From Aureococcus anophagefferens (Eukaryota; Sar; Pelagophyceae; Pelagomonadales; Pelagomonadaceae), in contig NW_008705573.1 in assembly GCF_000186865.1 (NCBI RefSeq), positions 1,256,002 to 1,320,001 on the forward strand: a DNA stretch of 64,000 nt. Direction: 5' to 3'. The notes under the pieces are model-generated. The model saw only the letters and a program-made list of their open reading frames with translations. It was not told where the DNA came from and searched no databases. Below, in pieces: positions 17,800 to 27,687 of this stretch; positions within the stretch are counted from its first letter, which is position 1, and every line of letters begins with the position of its first letter. Made by a program: the position numbers and the translations under genes.

Positions 17800-18885
17800 A
17801 TGCGCCACGCCCTAGTGCTGGCGCTCGTGGTGGCGGCGCGCTGCGGCGCGGCGCCGCCCGGCGCGGCGGTGCGCGCGAGCGAGGCCGACGGCGCGCCGGC
17901 CGCGCCGCGGCGCGGTCACCACCCCTACGTCGTCGTGAGCAGCCAGCGCAGCGGGTCCCTCTTCGTCATGGACGAGCTCAAGAGCTACCCCTGCGTCGTG
18001 AGCCACAGCGAGATGTTCCTCAACCGCGGCGGCCTCGAGTGGGACGGCGCGACACTGCGGGGCTGCCTGAGGACCTTCGCCGCGGGCGGCGCGCTCCCGG
18101 GCGCCGCGGCGCCGATCACGGCCAAGTTCCAGGTCATGCTGAACCAGACCCTGCGGCAGGAGGCCGAGGCGGCGCGTGGGGGTTACGCCGTCGCGACGGG
18201 CTTCAAGTGGATGCTGAGCCAGCGCGCGGGAAGACACTGGCCGTGGTTCGTCGAGCTCTGCCGCGACTTCGGCGTGCGCCTCGTCTTCCTGCTGCGGCGC
18301 AACGCCGCGCGCCAGCTCGTGAGCCGCCTGCTGAACGCCGAGGACAAGGCGCGGGCCCAGGCGGGGGGGCTGCGGCACTCCGCGCACCCGAACTCGGAGT
18401 CGCGGCTCGACGAGCTCCGGAGCCGCCGCGTGACGTTCCGGCGGGACCAGGTCCTCGAGCAGCTCCAGGACATGCGCGAGAAGTGGGACGAGCTCGAGCG
18501 GCTCCGGCTCTACGCGCTCGCCCGGGGCGTGCCGTCCGCGCGCGTCGTCTACGAGGACGTCGACGCGGACCACTCGCTCGTGGGCAACCTGAGCGACTTC
18601 CTGCTGGCGGACGTGGGCGCCGAGGAGCGGGCCAACTGCGCGGCGGCCTTCGCGTCGCGGCCGCCGCCCCAGGGCCACGAGAAGATCCACACGAGCTCGC
18701 TCGAGGACCTCATCGTCAACTTCAAGGAGGTCTGGCACCTCCTCCACAACACGCCCTGGCGCCACTGCCTCGCGGAGGAGCCCCACCCGCCGCCGGACCC
18801 GGGCGCCGTCGTCGACGCGAGCTCGAGCCTCTACGGCTCGAACTCGCGGCCCTGCTGGGAGCCCCCGGGCCACTTCGGCGACTAG
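17800..18885 (+). CDS. NodH-like sulfotransferase
   Basis: A 361-residue single exon from ATG 17800, with signal peptide MRHALVLALVVAARCGA. Residues about 44-60 (VVVSSQRSGSLFVMDEL) form the 5'-phosphosulfate loop that binds PAPS. LVFLLRRNAARQLVSRLL is the R-N-x-x-x-Q-x-x-S region equivalent to the 3'-phosphate site, and VVYEDVDAD is the strand-4 motif. This is the short bacterial-like (Stf0/NodH) sulfotransferase type that sulfates carbohydrate hydroxyls. Golgi location is inferred from the signal peptide. It lies 157 bp downstream of the GT90 gene in the same direction. Confidence 0.8.
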   Translation: MRHALVLALVVAARCGAAPPGAAVRASEADGAPAAPRRGHHPYVVVSSQRSGSLFVMDELKSYPCVVSHSEMFLNRGGLEWDGATLRGCLRTFAAGGALPGAAAPITAKFQVMLNQTLRQEAEAARGGYAVATGFKWMLSQRAGRHWPWFVELCRDFGVRLVFLLRRNAARQLVSRLLNAEDKARAQAGGLRHSAHPNSESRLDELRSRRVTFRRDQVLEQLQDMREKWDELERLRLYALARGVPSARVVYEDVDADHSLVGNLSDFLLADVGAEERANCAAAFASRPPPQGHEKIHTSSLEDLIVNFKEVWHLLHNTPWRHCLAEEPHPPPDPGAVVDASSSLYGSNSRPCWEPPGHFGD

Positions 18886-18917
18886 ACGGTTTTCGGTTTT
18901 TTACACACGGGGTGCGC

Positions 18918-19378
18918 CTAGTGCGCCTCGAGCCAGGTCCGCACGTGGCCGTTGCGCCAGTCCTTGGTGACGTCGTCGTAGTGCGCGTCGAAGTGTAGGC
19001 GCTGAGGCCGTGGTCGCCGGGGTCCGCGAGGCGCTTGTTCGACACCTGGAGCACGACGGCGGAGCCGCCGCGCGCGGAGATTTCGTCCGCGACGGGCGCC
19101 GCGGCGGGCGCGATGGACTCGTCGCGCAGGTGCTCGTTCGCCGCGTAGTAGCCGACGACGCGGCCGCCGTAGGCCGACTTGGCGTAGGTCTCGACGGCGA
19201 GCGACGCCGCCTCGACGCTCGGCGCCAAAGTGCCGTTGTGGAAGAGGGGCACGGCGTCGACGACGGCGATCGTCGCGCCCTCCGACGTGCCGACGAGCAG
19301 GCCGTCGACCGCCAAGTGCGGGTAGGCCGCGCAGTGGAGCATGATCTTCGTGTAGGCGAGCTCGTTGACGGACGCCAT
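18918..19378 (-). CDS. EMC8: ER membrane complex subunit 8/9
   Basis: The frame from ATG 19378 reads VNELAYTKIMLHCAAYPHLA, AVPLFHNGTLAPSVEAASLA and VVGYYAANEHLRDESI, the MPN-like UPF0172 signature of EMC8/9, a cytosolic subunit of the ER insertase for tail-anchored and multipass proteins. After about residue 125 the frame changes: LHFDAHYDDVTKDWRNGHVR with stop at 18918 is read one base out. Total length 461 is one short of a multiple of three, so either a base is missing near 19000-19005 or a 26-bp GC-AG mini-intron (ending ctcag) is spliced. The remaining C-terminus fits the family length. Confidence 0.8.
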
Positions 19379-19450
19379 CGCGGACCAGGTCGACGCTGAG
19401 GGCGACGATGCTGGCGGGCGTCGGCCTTGCCACAACACCCGAGTTGAACG

Positions 19451-20347
19451 ATGTTGCGAGCGCGCGCGCTGGCGCCGCAACTGCGGCGCCTGTCGACGGT
19501 CCCGGTCCGCGCGCCGCGCCTGGGCCGCGCGACGCAGCCCGCGCTCCGGTGCCGAGCGCTGTCAACAACGAAGCCCGTGGGCCCCGTGGGCGCCGTGGGC
19601 GGCGGCGGCGCGCCGGAGCTCGAGGAGGGCGACGCCTACTGGTGGGTGCCCTACGCCGTCATGTCGGCCATCGGCGGGCTCTGCTTCTGGTTCTATCGCG
19701 CGTCGGCGGCGCACAGCAACCGCCTCGAGCAGCTCGACGCGATCGGCGACGAGGTCGCGCTCGACGGCGGCGAGCGGGAGGAGCTCCGGGACCGCAACGC
19801 GCCCTTCCTCACGGCGGCCCAGTTCGCGGAGGTCTGCGCCGAGACGCGGCGCGTCCTGCGGGCGTCGGCGGCGACGGACGGCGTGGGCTACGTCGCCTTC
19901 GCGGAGGCGGCGAACCGCTTCCTCGACCGGCCGCTCGAGGGCGGCCACCTCCTGGACCGCGTCGCCATGGTCGCCAACGCCCAGGACCGGCGCGACAGCG
20001 AGGACGTCGAGCTCGGCTACCTCTTCGCGGCGCTGTCCCTCTGCTGCGGCGGCGACGCCGTCGAGCGCGCGGCGGCGCTCCACCGCGTCTACGCCGACGG
20101 CGACGCGCTGCCGCGGCGCGACCTCGAGCGGCTCGTCTTCTGGCTCGCGCGGTCGGGGCAGATCGACGCGAAGAAGCAGGTCGCCGAGGGCGACGGCTCC
20201 TTCCCCGTGCAGACCTACGTCCGCAAGGACGCCGCGACCATCGTCGCCGACGCCCTCAAGGAGTCGTCCCTCGACGAGGACAGCCACGCCCTCACCGAGG
20301 AGGACTTCGTCGTCCTCATGACCGCGAAGGCCATCGACTTCAAGTAG
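19451..20347 (+). CDS. Putative mitochondrial inner-membrane EF-hand-like protein
   Basis: A 298-residue single exon from ATG 19451. The N-terminus MLRARALAPQLRRLSTVPVR is Arg-rich without acids, a typical mitochondrial presequence. One membrane span, WVPYAVMSAIGGLCFWFY, lies at about residues 65-82. The soluble domain has helix-loop-helix periodicity reminiscent of degenerate EF-hands (VELGYLFAALSLCCGGDAVE, VYADGDALPRRDLERLVFWL, LDEDSHALTEEDFVVLMTAK). Calcium binding is uncertain, as only the last loop has enough acidic ligands. The family is not recognised. Confidence 0.6.
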   Translation: MLRARALAPQLRRLSTVPVRAPRLGRATQPALRCRALSTTKPVGPVGAVGGGGAPELEEGDAYWWVPYAVMSAIGGLCFWFYRASAAHSNRLEQLDAIGDEVALDGGEREELRDRNAPFLTAAQFAEVCAETRRVLRASAATDGVGYVAFAEAANRFLDRPLEGGHLLDRVAMVANAQDRRDSEDVELGYLFAALSLCCGGDAVERAAALHRVYADGDALPRRDLERLVFWLARSGQIDAKKQVAEGDGSFPVQTYVRKDAATIVADALKESSLDEDSHALTEEDFVVLMTAKAIDFK

Positions 20348-20401
20348 CGCGCTTTCCCGTAAAAACAGACGGGCTATGTACACGCGACTATGTGCAGGGC
20401 G

Positions 20402-20986
20402 CTAGATCTTGTGCCGGTTGCTCAGCCAGGAGAGCCACGTCTTGTGGACGAAGGACCCGACGCTGATCGCGGCGATGCGCGAGTGCTGGGGCACGTAGAG
20501 GAAGTTGAGCAGACAGAGTGGGGTCCAGAAGACCGCGGACCCGAAGGACGCGTCCCACCACTCGCGCCGCAGCTGGCTCGCGGTCTCGTCGACGCTCCGC
20601 CCGCGCAGCGAGCACGTGATCGCGTAGAACGTCGGGATGAGCAGCAGCGGCGTGTGCACGTAGACGTCGAGGACCATCTTCGTCATCGCGTTCCGCACCG
20701 TCGGCGTCTTTCCCAGAATTCGGTCGTACCAGAGGTAGAGCGTCTTCGCGGTCACGCCGTAGTGGAAGAACCCGAACGTCGCCAAGGCCAGCGTGCGCCC
20801 GGCGTCGACGCCGTCGTCCCGGGTCAACGACTGGCAGGTCACGTCGGACGCGGCCATGACACCGCCGGCCGTGGCGGCCGCCGCGACGTGCGGCCGGCGC
20901 TGCGAGAAGCGGGCGTAGTGGCTCGGGAAGGCGCGCAGGGAGGCCAGCGCGTGCGTCGGGAGGGAGCGCAGGGAGGCCAGCGCCAT
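20402..20986 (-). CDS. Mpv17/PMP22 family membrane protein
   Basis: A 194-residue single exon from ATG 20986. Family blocks: GGVMAASDVTCQSLT (start of TM1 with D-x-x-x-Q), ALATFGFFHYGVTAKTLYLW with YDRILG, KMVLDVYVHTPLLLIPTF and the C-terminal signature FWTPLCLLNFLYVPQHSR, then the W-x-x-W/LSWLSN ending. Four membrane spans. The Arg/Ser-rich N-terminus suggests a mitochondrial or peroxisomal inner membrane; Mpv17 proteins form non-selective channels. It is convergent with the EF-hand-like gene (54 bp). Confidence 0.88.
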   Translation of the reverse strand: MALASLRSLPTHALASLRAFPSHYARFSQRRPHVAAAATAGGVMAASDVTCQSLTRDDGVDAGRTLALATFGFFHYGVTAKTLYLWYDRILGKTPTVRNAMTKMVLDVYVHTPLLLIPTFYAITCSLRGRSVDETASQLRREWWDASFGSAVFWTPLCLLNFLYVPQHSRIAAISVGSFVHKTWLSWLSNRHKI

Positions 20987-21469
20987 GATGTGAAGAAAAG
21001 CAGGGAAAAGAGGACCGGCGTCGTCCCTGCCGATGTGGCCGGTTTCACGAGCGCGCGCCGCTGTCAGGAACTGCTAGTCGGATTGCTGCTGGGCTAGAGT
21101 AACGGCTCGGGCACACGTGCTGCTTAGTTATCGCCTCACGGCCCGCGAATCTCGCGAACAATATCCATACGTCGGGTCGAGCGCCGCGAATTCACGCGTC
21201 AACACTAGGTAAACATCAGCTTTGTGTCCTCGTTTTGCGATTCTCAGACGACGTCCCACCACGTCGCTTCGACAAGAACACGACCCCGTCGTCCGCCGAC
21301 GCGGCCCGCACGCTCGAGTCCGCGCTAGCCTCTGCCCCGCGCGCGCTCCCCCCGCCCGCGTCCGAGCGCGAACGCGGGCCCGAGTCGCCGTCGGCAAAAA
21401 AACACGGCAAAGCGAGATTTTACACGCAAAGTGGAACCTGCTCCCCTTCCAAACCCCCTTCCACCATCT
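20987..21469. other. Intergenic region, AT-richer
   Basis: About 480 bp without a convincing gene. The stretch 21100-21240 has lower GC than most of the window and likely holds the promoter of the Mpv17-family gene. A 21235-21837 plus frame is Arg/Ser/Pro-rich and has no support. Confidence 0.45.
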
Positions 21470-21787
21470 TCATCTCTCGTGCCGGAGGGACGGCTTGTCG
21501 CGGTGGAGGTGCGAGTCCGCGGAGCACTCGCAGCCCCACAGTTCGCCGAAGGTCGGATCGAAGCCGGCGCCGTCCTCGTCGCAGCGCATGGCGTGCCCGT
21601 GCCTCACCCGAAACTCCACATTCCGCTCGCCCGGCCCGACGTCGCGGTAGGCGCGGCAGTGGCAGCGGCACCAGCCGCCCCGGGAGACGCAGAGCCGCTC
21701 GGGGCTCGGCTTCGCGTTCGCGGACACCGACCGCGCCAGGGCGACGACCCACGCGAACGCCCGCAGGCCCCGGCGGACCCCCGGCAT
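21470..21787 (-). CDS. Small secreted Cys-rich protein (candidate)
   Basis: A 105-residue frame from ATG 21787. The N-terminus GLRAFAWVVALARSVSANA looks like a signal peptide. The mature part has seven Cys in clusters (LCVSRGGWCRCHC, AMRCDED, WGCECSAD), suggesting a disulfide-rich extracellular module. No family is recognised. It lies in the non-coding-looking stretch upstream of the glycosyltransferase gene, on the other strand. Frames are easy to keep open at this GC content, so the Cys pattern is the main argument. Confidence 0.35.
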   Translation of the reverse strand: MPGVRRGLRAFAWVVALARSVSANAKPSPERLCVSRGGWCRCHCRAYRDVGPGERNVEFRVRHGHAMRCDEDGAGFDPTFGELWGCECSADSHLHRDKPSLRHER

Positions 21788-21924
21788 CGTTTCGAGGAGC
21801 GGCGGGGCAGCTCCGCACTGGAACCAGACTTCGATGATTACGCCTCAACAAGGCTGCACCGTGAAGGGCAACGTATCGTCGTCGCGATGCATATGAGCCG
21901 CGCCTGAGCGCCATCCCAAGCGCC

Positions 21925-23543
21925 ATGCGGTCCCGCGCGAGCGCGACACAAAAGGCGAAACGCGCGGTGGCGTCCGCGAGCCCGGCGAGCGCGCACGCGA
22001 CGACGTCGCCGCTCACGCTGCTCCTGGCGCTCGCCATGCTGGGCAGCCTCCTGGCGACCCACCGCCTGCAGGTCGCCCGGACCCCGGCGCCCCTGCCGCC
22101 GGCGCGGCCGGCGGACGAGTTCCACGTCGTCTTCAGCACGGACTGCGGGAAGTACCAGGACTGGCAGAGCGAGGTCGTCTACCACAGCGCGACGCTCGCG
22201 GGGCAGCCCGGGCGCGTCACGCGCATCGCGAGCGGCTGCACGGACGCGGAGGCGGCCAAACTCCGCGCGCGCCACGCGGAACCCGACCTCGCGGGCCGCT
22301 TCCTCGTCCACCTCACGCCCCACTTCTCCACGGACGGCGACAGCGGCAAGGACTACAAGTTCTACAACAAGCCCTACGGCCTCCGGCACTGGCTCGGGGC
22401 AGGAAAAGGGTGATTCAAGTTCTCTTCAACATGAGCGTTCCGGGCGCGATCGTTCCAGAGAAAGCATCCACGCTTCGAGAGCGCTTCGAGATATGATCGC
22501 CCGTCCAAAAATCAGCCGAAACGAGTGGAAAACGGCCGAGATAGGAGCCTTTCAAGTTTAGGAATGTCGCACCCTTTTGCGGCCCAGGCACTGGCTCGCG
22601 CGCGCGGACCTCGGGGACGACGCCGTCGTCGCGCTCATCGACCCGGACTTCATCTTCCTGCGGCCGCTGACGGCGGACGTGAGCAACGCGTCGGCGATCC
22701 TAGCGTCCGCGCCCGTGGACGCCGCGGCGGCCGCCGCGCGGTTCCGCCGCGTGAAACGGGGGCAGCCCGTGGGCCAGTTCTACGGCCTCGGCGACGGCTG
22801 GCTCAAGTTCGACCTCGGGAAGATCTGCGGCGCCAAGAGCCGCTGCGCCAACGTCACGTCCGCCGAGGCCTGGCGCTACTACAGCGTCGGGCCCCCTTAC
22901 ATCGCGCACCGCGACGACCTGGCGAAAATCGCGGACCGGTGGTGCGAGTACGTGCCGCGCGTCTTCGCCCAGTACCCGGAGCTGCTCGCGGAGATGTACG
23001 CCTACTCCATGGCCGCCGCGGACCTGGGGCTGCCCCACCTGCGCCTCGACCACTACATGGTCTCGAACGTGAACGCGTACGGGGAGGCGTGGCCGTTTGT
23101 CCGCCGGCGCCGACGCCCCTTCCGCCGGACACCCCGCCGCCGCGCGCAGGTGGATCGACGGCGCGGCGACGTCGTCCTGCGACGTCACGCTGCCCCAGCG
23201 GCTCTGGCCCGGCCACGACGTGCCCGTCTTCGTCCACTACTGCCAGGGCTACCGGTTCCCCGACGCCGAGCGGGAGCTCGTCTTCGGCAAGCGGCGCCTG
23301 CCGCACGACGTCTTCTCGAGCTGCGCGGGCGAGCGGCTCCCGCGGCCGTCGCCCGCGGAGTTCGCGCGGGACCACGGCGACCTCCGGGCCGCGCCCGCCG
23401 TCGGCCCGCCGGGCCGGGACCTGCGGGACCGCAAGCGGCGCGCGTGGATGTTCTGCGCGGCGACGGACGCGCTCAACGCCGTCGTCGCCAAGTACGGCTT
23501 CCTCGGGCGGCGGACGCGGTCGGACGGCGCGCCGTGCGACTAG
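21925..23543 (+). CDS. Peptidyl serine/hydroxyproline glycosyltransferase-like (SERGT/HPAT)
   Basis: Three exons, 21925-22385, 22588-23088 and 23150-23543, total exactly 452 codons (451 residues). Intron 1 is a family B introner, intron 2 a 61-bp GT-AG intron. After a signal anchor (LTLLLALAMLGSLLATHRLQ) the protein has FHVVFSTDCGKYQDWQSEVV, GQPGRVTRIASGCTDAEAAK, KFYNKPYGLRHWLARADLGD and ALIDPDFIFLRPLT. These are the diagnostic blocks of plant and green-algal enzymes that add galactose to Ser or arabinose to hydroxyproline of extensin-type proteins in the secretory pathway. DPD is the metal/nucleotide-sugar motif. The introner lies in RHWLARA and exact excision is required. Confidence 0.88.
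22386..22587 (+). mobile_element. Introner element, family B, in the SERGT/HPAT-like gene
   Basis: A 202-bp intron. Target duplication gcactggc at 22386-22393 (intronic) and 22588-22595 (exonic), perfect. GC of the upstream copy is the donor and the terminal AG of gcggcccag the acceptor. The element lies in the opposite orientation to the SUCLG1 copy relative to its host, showing that either orientation splices. Confidence 0.92.
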
Positions 23544-23601
23544 ACGGGTGCGGGTCGCTATGCCAAAAGGGGCGCGCGCGGCGGCGCCGGGGCGGGGGTC
23601 G

Positions 23602-25196
23602 TCACACGGGCACGTTCACGAAGCGCGCGTTCGCCTGCCACCAGGGGTGGGCCTTGAGCTGGGGGAGCGTGAGGCGGCTCCGCGGGTCCGCCGTGAGGAG
23701 CCGCTGGAGCAGGTCCGGCGCGTGGGGGCTCAGCGAGATGTTCCAGTTCCGCAGGAGCTCGTCGAGGCGGCCGTCGCGGACGTAGACGTAGCGCATGTCC
23801 GACGTCGTCGGCCCGCTGCCCGCGTCCCAGGGCGGCATGCCCGTGAGCAGGAGGAACAGGATGATGCCGAGCGCCCAGACGTCGGCGGCGAAGACGTCGA
23901 AGGGCTCCTTGGCCTCGAAGAGCTCGGGCGCCATGTAGAGCAGCTTGCCGCAGCGGCAGGGCCAGCCCTTGGACGGCCCCAGGGGCGCCGCGTAGTAGGA
24001 CGGCCCCGCGGCCAGGTCTCTCTCGTGGCCCGGCGGCGGCGGCGGCGGCGCGTTAGGGCCCGCGAGGAAGCGCGTGAACGTCGGATGCGACTTGACGGCC
24101 ATGCCAAAGTCGATGATGATCGCGTCCTCGTTCGCGTCCAACATCAGATTCTCCAGCGACATGTCGTGGTGCGCCAACCCGAGCGCGTGGAGCTTCTCGA
24201 GGCCGGCGACGATCTGGCCCATGTACGCGGCGGCGCGCGCCTCCTCGAGCGCGCCCCGGCTCTCGACGACGCCGAAGAGGTCGCCGTGGGGGCAGAAGGG
24301 CATGACGACGTAGACCGACGCCTCGTCGGCGTAGCAGCCGAGCATGGGCAGCACGTAGCGCGCGCCGCCCGCGCTGGCGACGTAGTTCATGACCGCGACC
24401 TCCTTGATGGGGTCCTCGTTGAGGCGCCCGGCGTGGCGCGCCATGTGCTGCTCGTACTTGGCGCGCTCGATGCACTTGATGGCGACCTCGCGCTCCGTCG
24501 CGCGCCACGGCGCGCCGCCGGCGGACCCCAACCCGAAGATGCCGCCGCGCGCGGCCGCGGCGCCCGTGGGCTCGAGCTCGACGCCGTGGCGCACCTTGCC
24601 GTAGATGCAGGTCTGCAGGTTCCGCACGAGGCCGAAGCCCCGGCCGTCGGCCGTCACGAGCACGTGCTCCATCGTCACGTCGCCGCGGCCCGTCGCCACG
24701 GCCTGGCGATGCCGGAGCTCGCAGCCGAGGAACGCGGGCTTGGGGAAGGGCATGGGGTTCGCGCCGCCGCCGACGGCGGCCAGGGCGTCGAAGAGCGCGC
24801 CGCAGGACGGCGCCGGCGCGCCGCCGGCGAACGCGCCGAGTCGGAAGTCGAAGCCGTGGTTGCGAAGCGCCTCCCTGCGGCGCGCGGCTCGCGCGGCGCG
24901 CGGGAGGGAACTCTCGACGGGCGCGGGCGTCGCGCGTGAGCTTGGCGTTCCAGGGCATGCGCGAGCACGCCACGGCCTGCGGCGGGGGGGGGGCGGGGTC
25001 GCGCGCGCGGCCGCGGCTCCGCGCGCGTTCGAACGGCGCGCGCCGGGCGCCGGCGCCGCGCGAGCTCCGCGAGGCGCGCCGGGTCCCTGCCGCCGGCCGC
25101 CACGGACTCCCAGAGCTCCAGGGTCGTCCGCTCCGTGTCCGCGTCGCCCGCGTAGCCCGCGGCCTCGAAGTGCGTGTTGTACCAGCTCGTCGCCAT
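23602..25196 (-). CDS. Serine/threonine protein kinase, non-RD catalytic loop
   Basis: Proposed exons 25062-25196, 24936-24976 and 23602-24874 (minus strand) sum to 483 codons. Both introns are short with GC donors. The N-terminus is MATSWYNTHFEAAGYAGD. The kinase domain starts near FGLVRNLQTCIYGKV and has VAIKCIERAKYEQHM (catalytic Lys), hinge VVMPFCPHGDLFGVV, catalytic loop HHDMSLEN, IIIDFGMAV (DFG), MAPELFEAKEPFDVFAADVW and a typical lobe end at HPWW. The usual HRD Arg is His, so it is a non-RD kinase, normally not regulated by activation-loop phosphorylation. A Pro-rich insert (about 35 residues) enlarges the activation segment before APE. CAMK/AGC-like topology; substrate unknown. Confidence 0.82.
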
Positions 25197-26869
25197 CCCC
25201 GCCGCGCCGCACCGGAGCGCCGAGGCCGGCGGAGGCGCCGCGGGGTTCCGGGCAGCGCCGGCGGCGACGCTCGGTGTCTCTCTCGCTCCCGCTCCTCGCT
25301 CGACACCGGCAAGGCCCGCAGTCAGGGTGGCGATCGGCGGCAGGCTTAGCAGGCCGTGTAAAAACTTGGACCTGTTGGCTGAGCTTTCCCAGCTCCTCGG
25401 TGGATGCGCCAAGTGGCAGTCGCCGCCGTCCTCTCGTGAAACCCCCGGACTAACAGTACCGTCGTTCGAAGCGGCCGTTTGGCAGCCACCGACCGCGCGG
25501 CGCAGGGACACCTCGCCCGGCGACGAGACGCTCGCCCGCGCCAGCTTCGAATTTTACGGAGGTCCGTCGGGTTAAAGTTGCCCAAAGTATCCTACCGTTC
25601 TATATCACAAAAGCGGAAGGGCAAAATGGTGCTGCCATCACCGAGCTGTCTAATAACTTTTTCCGCGCGCGGCCGCCCCGCGCGCGCTTTGGCAGGCCCC
25701 CCCGCGGCGGCGTCCCGGACACTTCCACCGAGGCGATTTCCAAACGACGGCGGGGGGCGCGAGAAACGAGCGGTCGACGGTTTCGCGGTTTCCGCGGGCG
25801 GCCCGACGGCGCGGTTCCCGCCCGCCGCTGCGGCCCGCGCCCGGCGCGGCGCGCCCCCCGCGACCCGCGAGGAGGTGCGGGGCGGCGGTTTCGCCCGCGC
25901 GACGCCCTCGGGCGCCGCGCGGCCCCGGCCGACTCGATCGGGGATTCGTTCGGGCCCGGCCCGGTCGGGCGGCGGGCGGATCGCCCGCGGCCCGCGCGCG
26001 GGGCGGCGGCGCGCGCGCGGCCCGCACCCCGCGGGGTCTCGGGACGCCCGCGCCCGCGCGGCGCCGACGTCGACCGGGGCGCCGCGGGCGACGCGCTCGG
26101 CGATCGGCTCCGGGCCGCGGGACCGGCGGCCGGGTCCGTCCGACGGGCCGCGCGGGGCGGGGGGGGGGACGTGACGATTTCTATGGGTCAGAGAGTATCT
26201 GCGGCGGCCCGGCGGCGCGACGCCGAAGGCCATCGCGGGACGGCCGGCGACGCGTTCGGGCCCGACGCTGCGCGCCCGCGCCTACTCGGGAATACGATCA
26301 CCGACTTTGTGAGAGCCGTACTACGGGTCGCGCAGGGAAGCAATAAGATTACACAACCACCGGTCCCGAAGGGACGGGCTCCCACAACCATCGGTCCCGA
26401 AGGGACGGGCTCCCACAACCATCGGTCCCGAAGGGACGGGCTCCCACAACCACCGGTCCCGAAGGGACGGGCTCCCACAACCATCGGTCCCGAAGGGACG
26501 GACTCCCACAACCATCGGTCCCGAAGGAACGGGCTCCCACAACCATCGGTCCCGAAGGGACCGCGGCCGCCGCCGCGGCCAGCCCCCATAGCCATCGGCC
26601 CGAGTCGCGCATCTGAGGAGCCGGCTAGCCTTCGGCCAGGCCGCGTAAACACGGCGCCGCGCCCCCTCCGGCCGGCGCAGACTGACCTTTACCTTCCCGG
26701 AGGCCGAAGGCCGGAGGAGCACGGGCAAACTTGTTACGCCTTTGTTCATTACTAGTAGTGGTTGGCACGATCCACGAGCTCTCTTTGCGCGCCGCAAAAG
26801 TTGTTCCACCACACTGCGCGGCTCGTCGTCGCGCAGCGGGAGCACGATGATGCTCCAGTAGTCGCCGCC
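25197..26869. other. Long non-coding interval
   Basis: About 1.67 kb without a supported gene. 25320-25660 has mixed composition. 25660-26170 is extremely GC-rich and keeps long frames open on both strands, with Arg/Pro/Ala-only translations. 26361-26577 is a 31-bp minisatellite. 26600-26860 is ordinary-composition sequence before the next start. The frames here lack any domain and look like by-products of composition. Confidence 0.6.
26361..26577. repeat. 31-bp minisatellite with stable hairpin units
   Basis: Seven copies with period exactly 31 begin at 26361, 26392, 26423, 26454, 26485, 26516 and 26547. The unit starts cggtcccgaagggacggg and is followed by ctcccacaacca. Each unit contains the inverted repeat gtccc-gaa-gggac; on the minus strand it reads gtcccttcgggac, a C(UUCG)G-type tetraloop stem if transcribed. 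Copies differ at only a few positions (cat/cac, gggac/ggaac), so expansion is recent. The period is not a multiple of three and the array is not coding. Confidence 0.92.
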
Positions 26870-27660
26870 ATGTCGAGCCTGCAAGAGGCGCGCGCCCGCG
26901 TCCGCTCCCTCGCGGCCGGGGGCTGCCCGCGCCTCCCGCGCGGAGCGCGGGCGGCCGCTCGCCGGCCGCCGCGGCCCGCGCGCCGCCGCACGACAAAAGG
27001 ACACGCCCGCGCAGGTGGCGCTGGCGCGGCCGCTCCTGAAGCGCTACCACGCCCACCCCTTCGCGGCGCAGACCATCCGCTGCTGCCCCAACAGCGGCGA
27101 GCACCGCGAACTCGGGCCCGACGAGGCGGCCGCGCGGGACCTCGCGCGCACGGTCATCCGCGCCTACGAGCACCAGCCCGTCAAGGGCGCGCCCCTCTGC
27201 CTCCCGGGCGGCAAGGTCGTCGCGGCCGACGCGAGGCGCGCCGCGTCCCGCGCGCTCCGCCGCGCGCGCGCGCGACCGCGGCGACCCGTCTCAGGTCTGG
27301 GCGAACCTGCTCCACGACGACCTCTTCGAGATTCTGGAGGCCGACGACGCCCTCCGCCGCATGCGCGCGTTCTCGACGGAGAAGTGGCTCGAGCGGACCG
27401 TGAGCGACCGCGGGAGCCGCGACGACCGGCGGAAGCTCGACGCGCTCCTCCGCGAGCTCAGCTTCCTCGAGGGCGTCGACGTGCCGGACGCCGACGACGG
27501 CCGCTGCGGCCTGCCCCGGGACATGTTCATGGTCGAGAGCCAGCCGCTCCAGGAGGTCGAGGTCTACCGCGGCCTCGACGACGTCGACCTCCTCGAGGGC
27601 CGCGGCCTCCCCGGCGACGACGGCGAGGAGGAGGAGGAGGAGGAGGAGGAGGAGGCGTAG
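26870..27660 (+). CDS. Hypothetical protein with poly-Glu C-terminus
   Basis: Model: exon 1 26870-26887 (MSSLQE), intron with GC donor to 27014, exon 2 27015-27215 (or 27218), a short intron to 27294, exon 3 27295-27660. Exon 2 encodes VALARPLLKRYHAHPFAAQT with two nearby Cys (RCCPNSGEHRE). Exon 3 encodes VWANLLHDDLFEILEADDAL, RRKLDALLRELSFLEGVDV and ends in a run of ten Glu followed by Ala, from a GAG microsatellite. There is no signal peptide; it is probably a soluble, helical cytosolic or nuclear protein. The family is unknown. The exon 1 assignment is the weakest part. The gene is convergent with the next minus-strand sulfotransferase (27 bp between stops). Confidence 0.55.
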
Positions 27661-27687
27661 GACGCGCCCGCGACCCCGCGCGCGCTG

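Noticed and set aside
25592..26233. 213-codon minus-strand frame in the GC-rich block
   Set aside because: Only Arg, Pro, Ala, Gly and Ser; stops are rare at this GC content. No family resemblance.
26361..26577. CRISPR-like array
   Set aside because: Units are contiguous 31-bp copies without unique spacers, in a eukaryotic context. It is a minisatellite.
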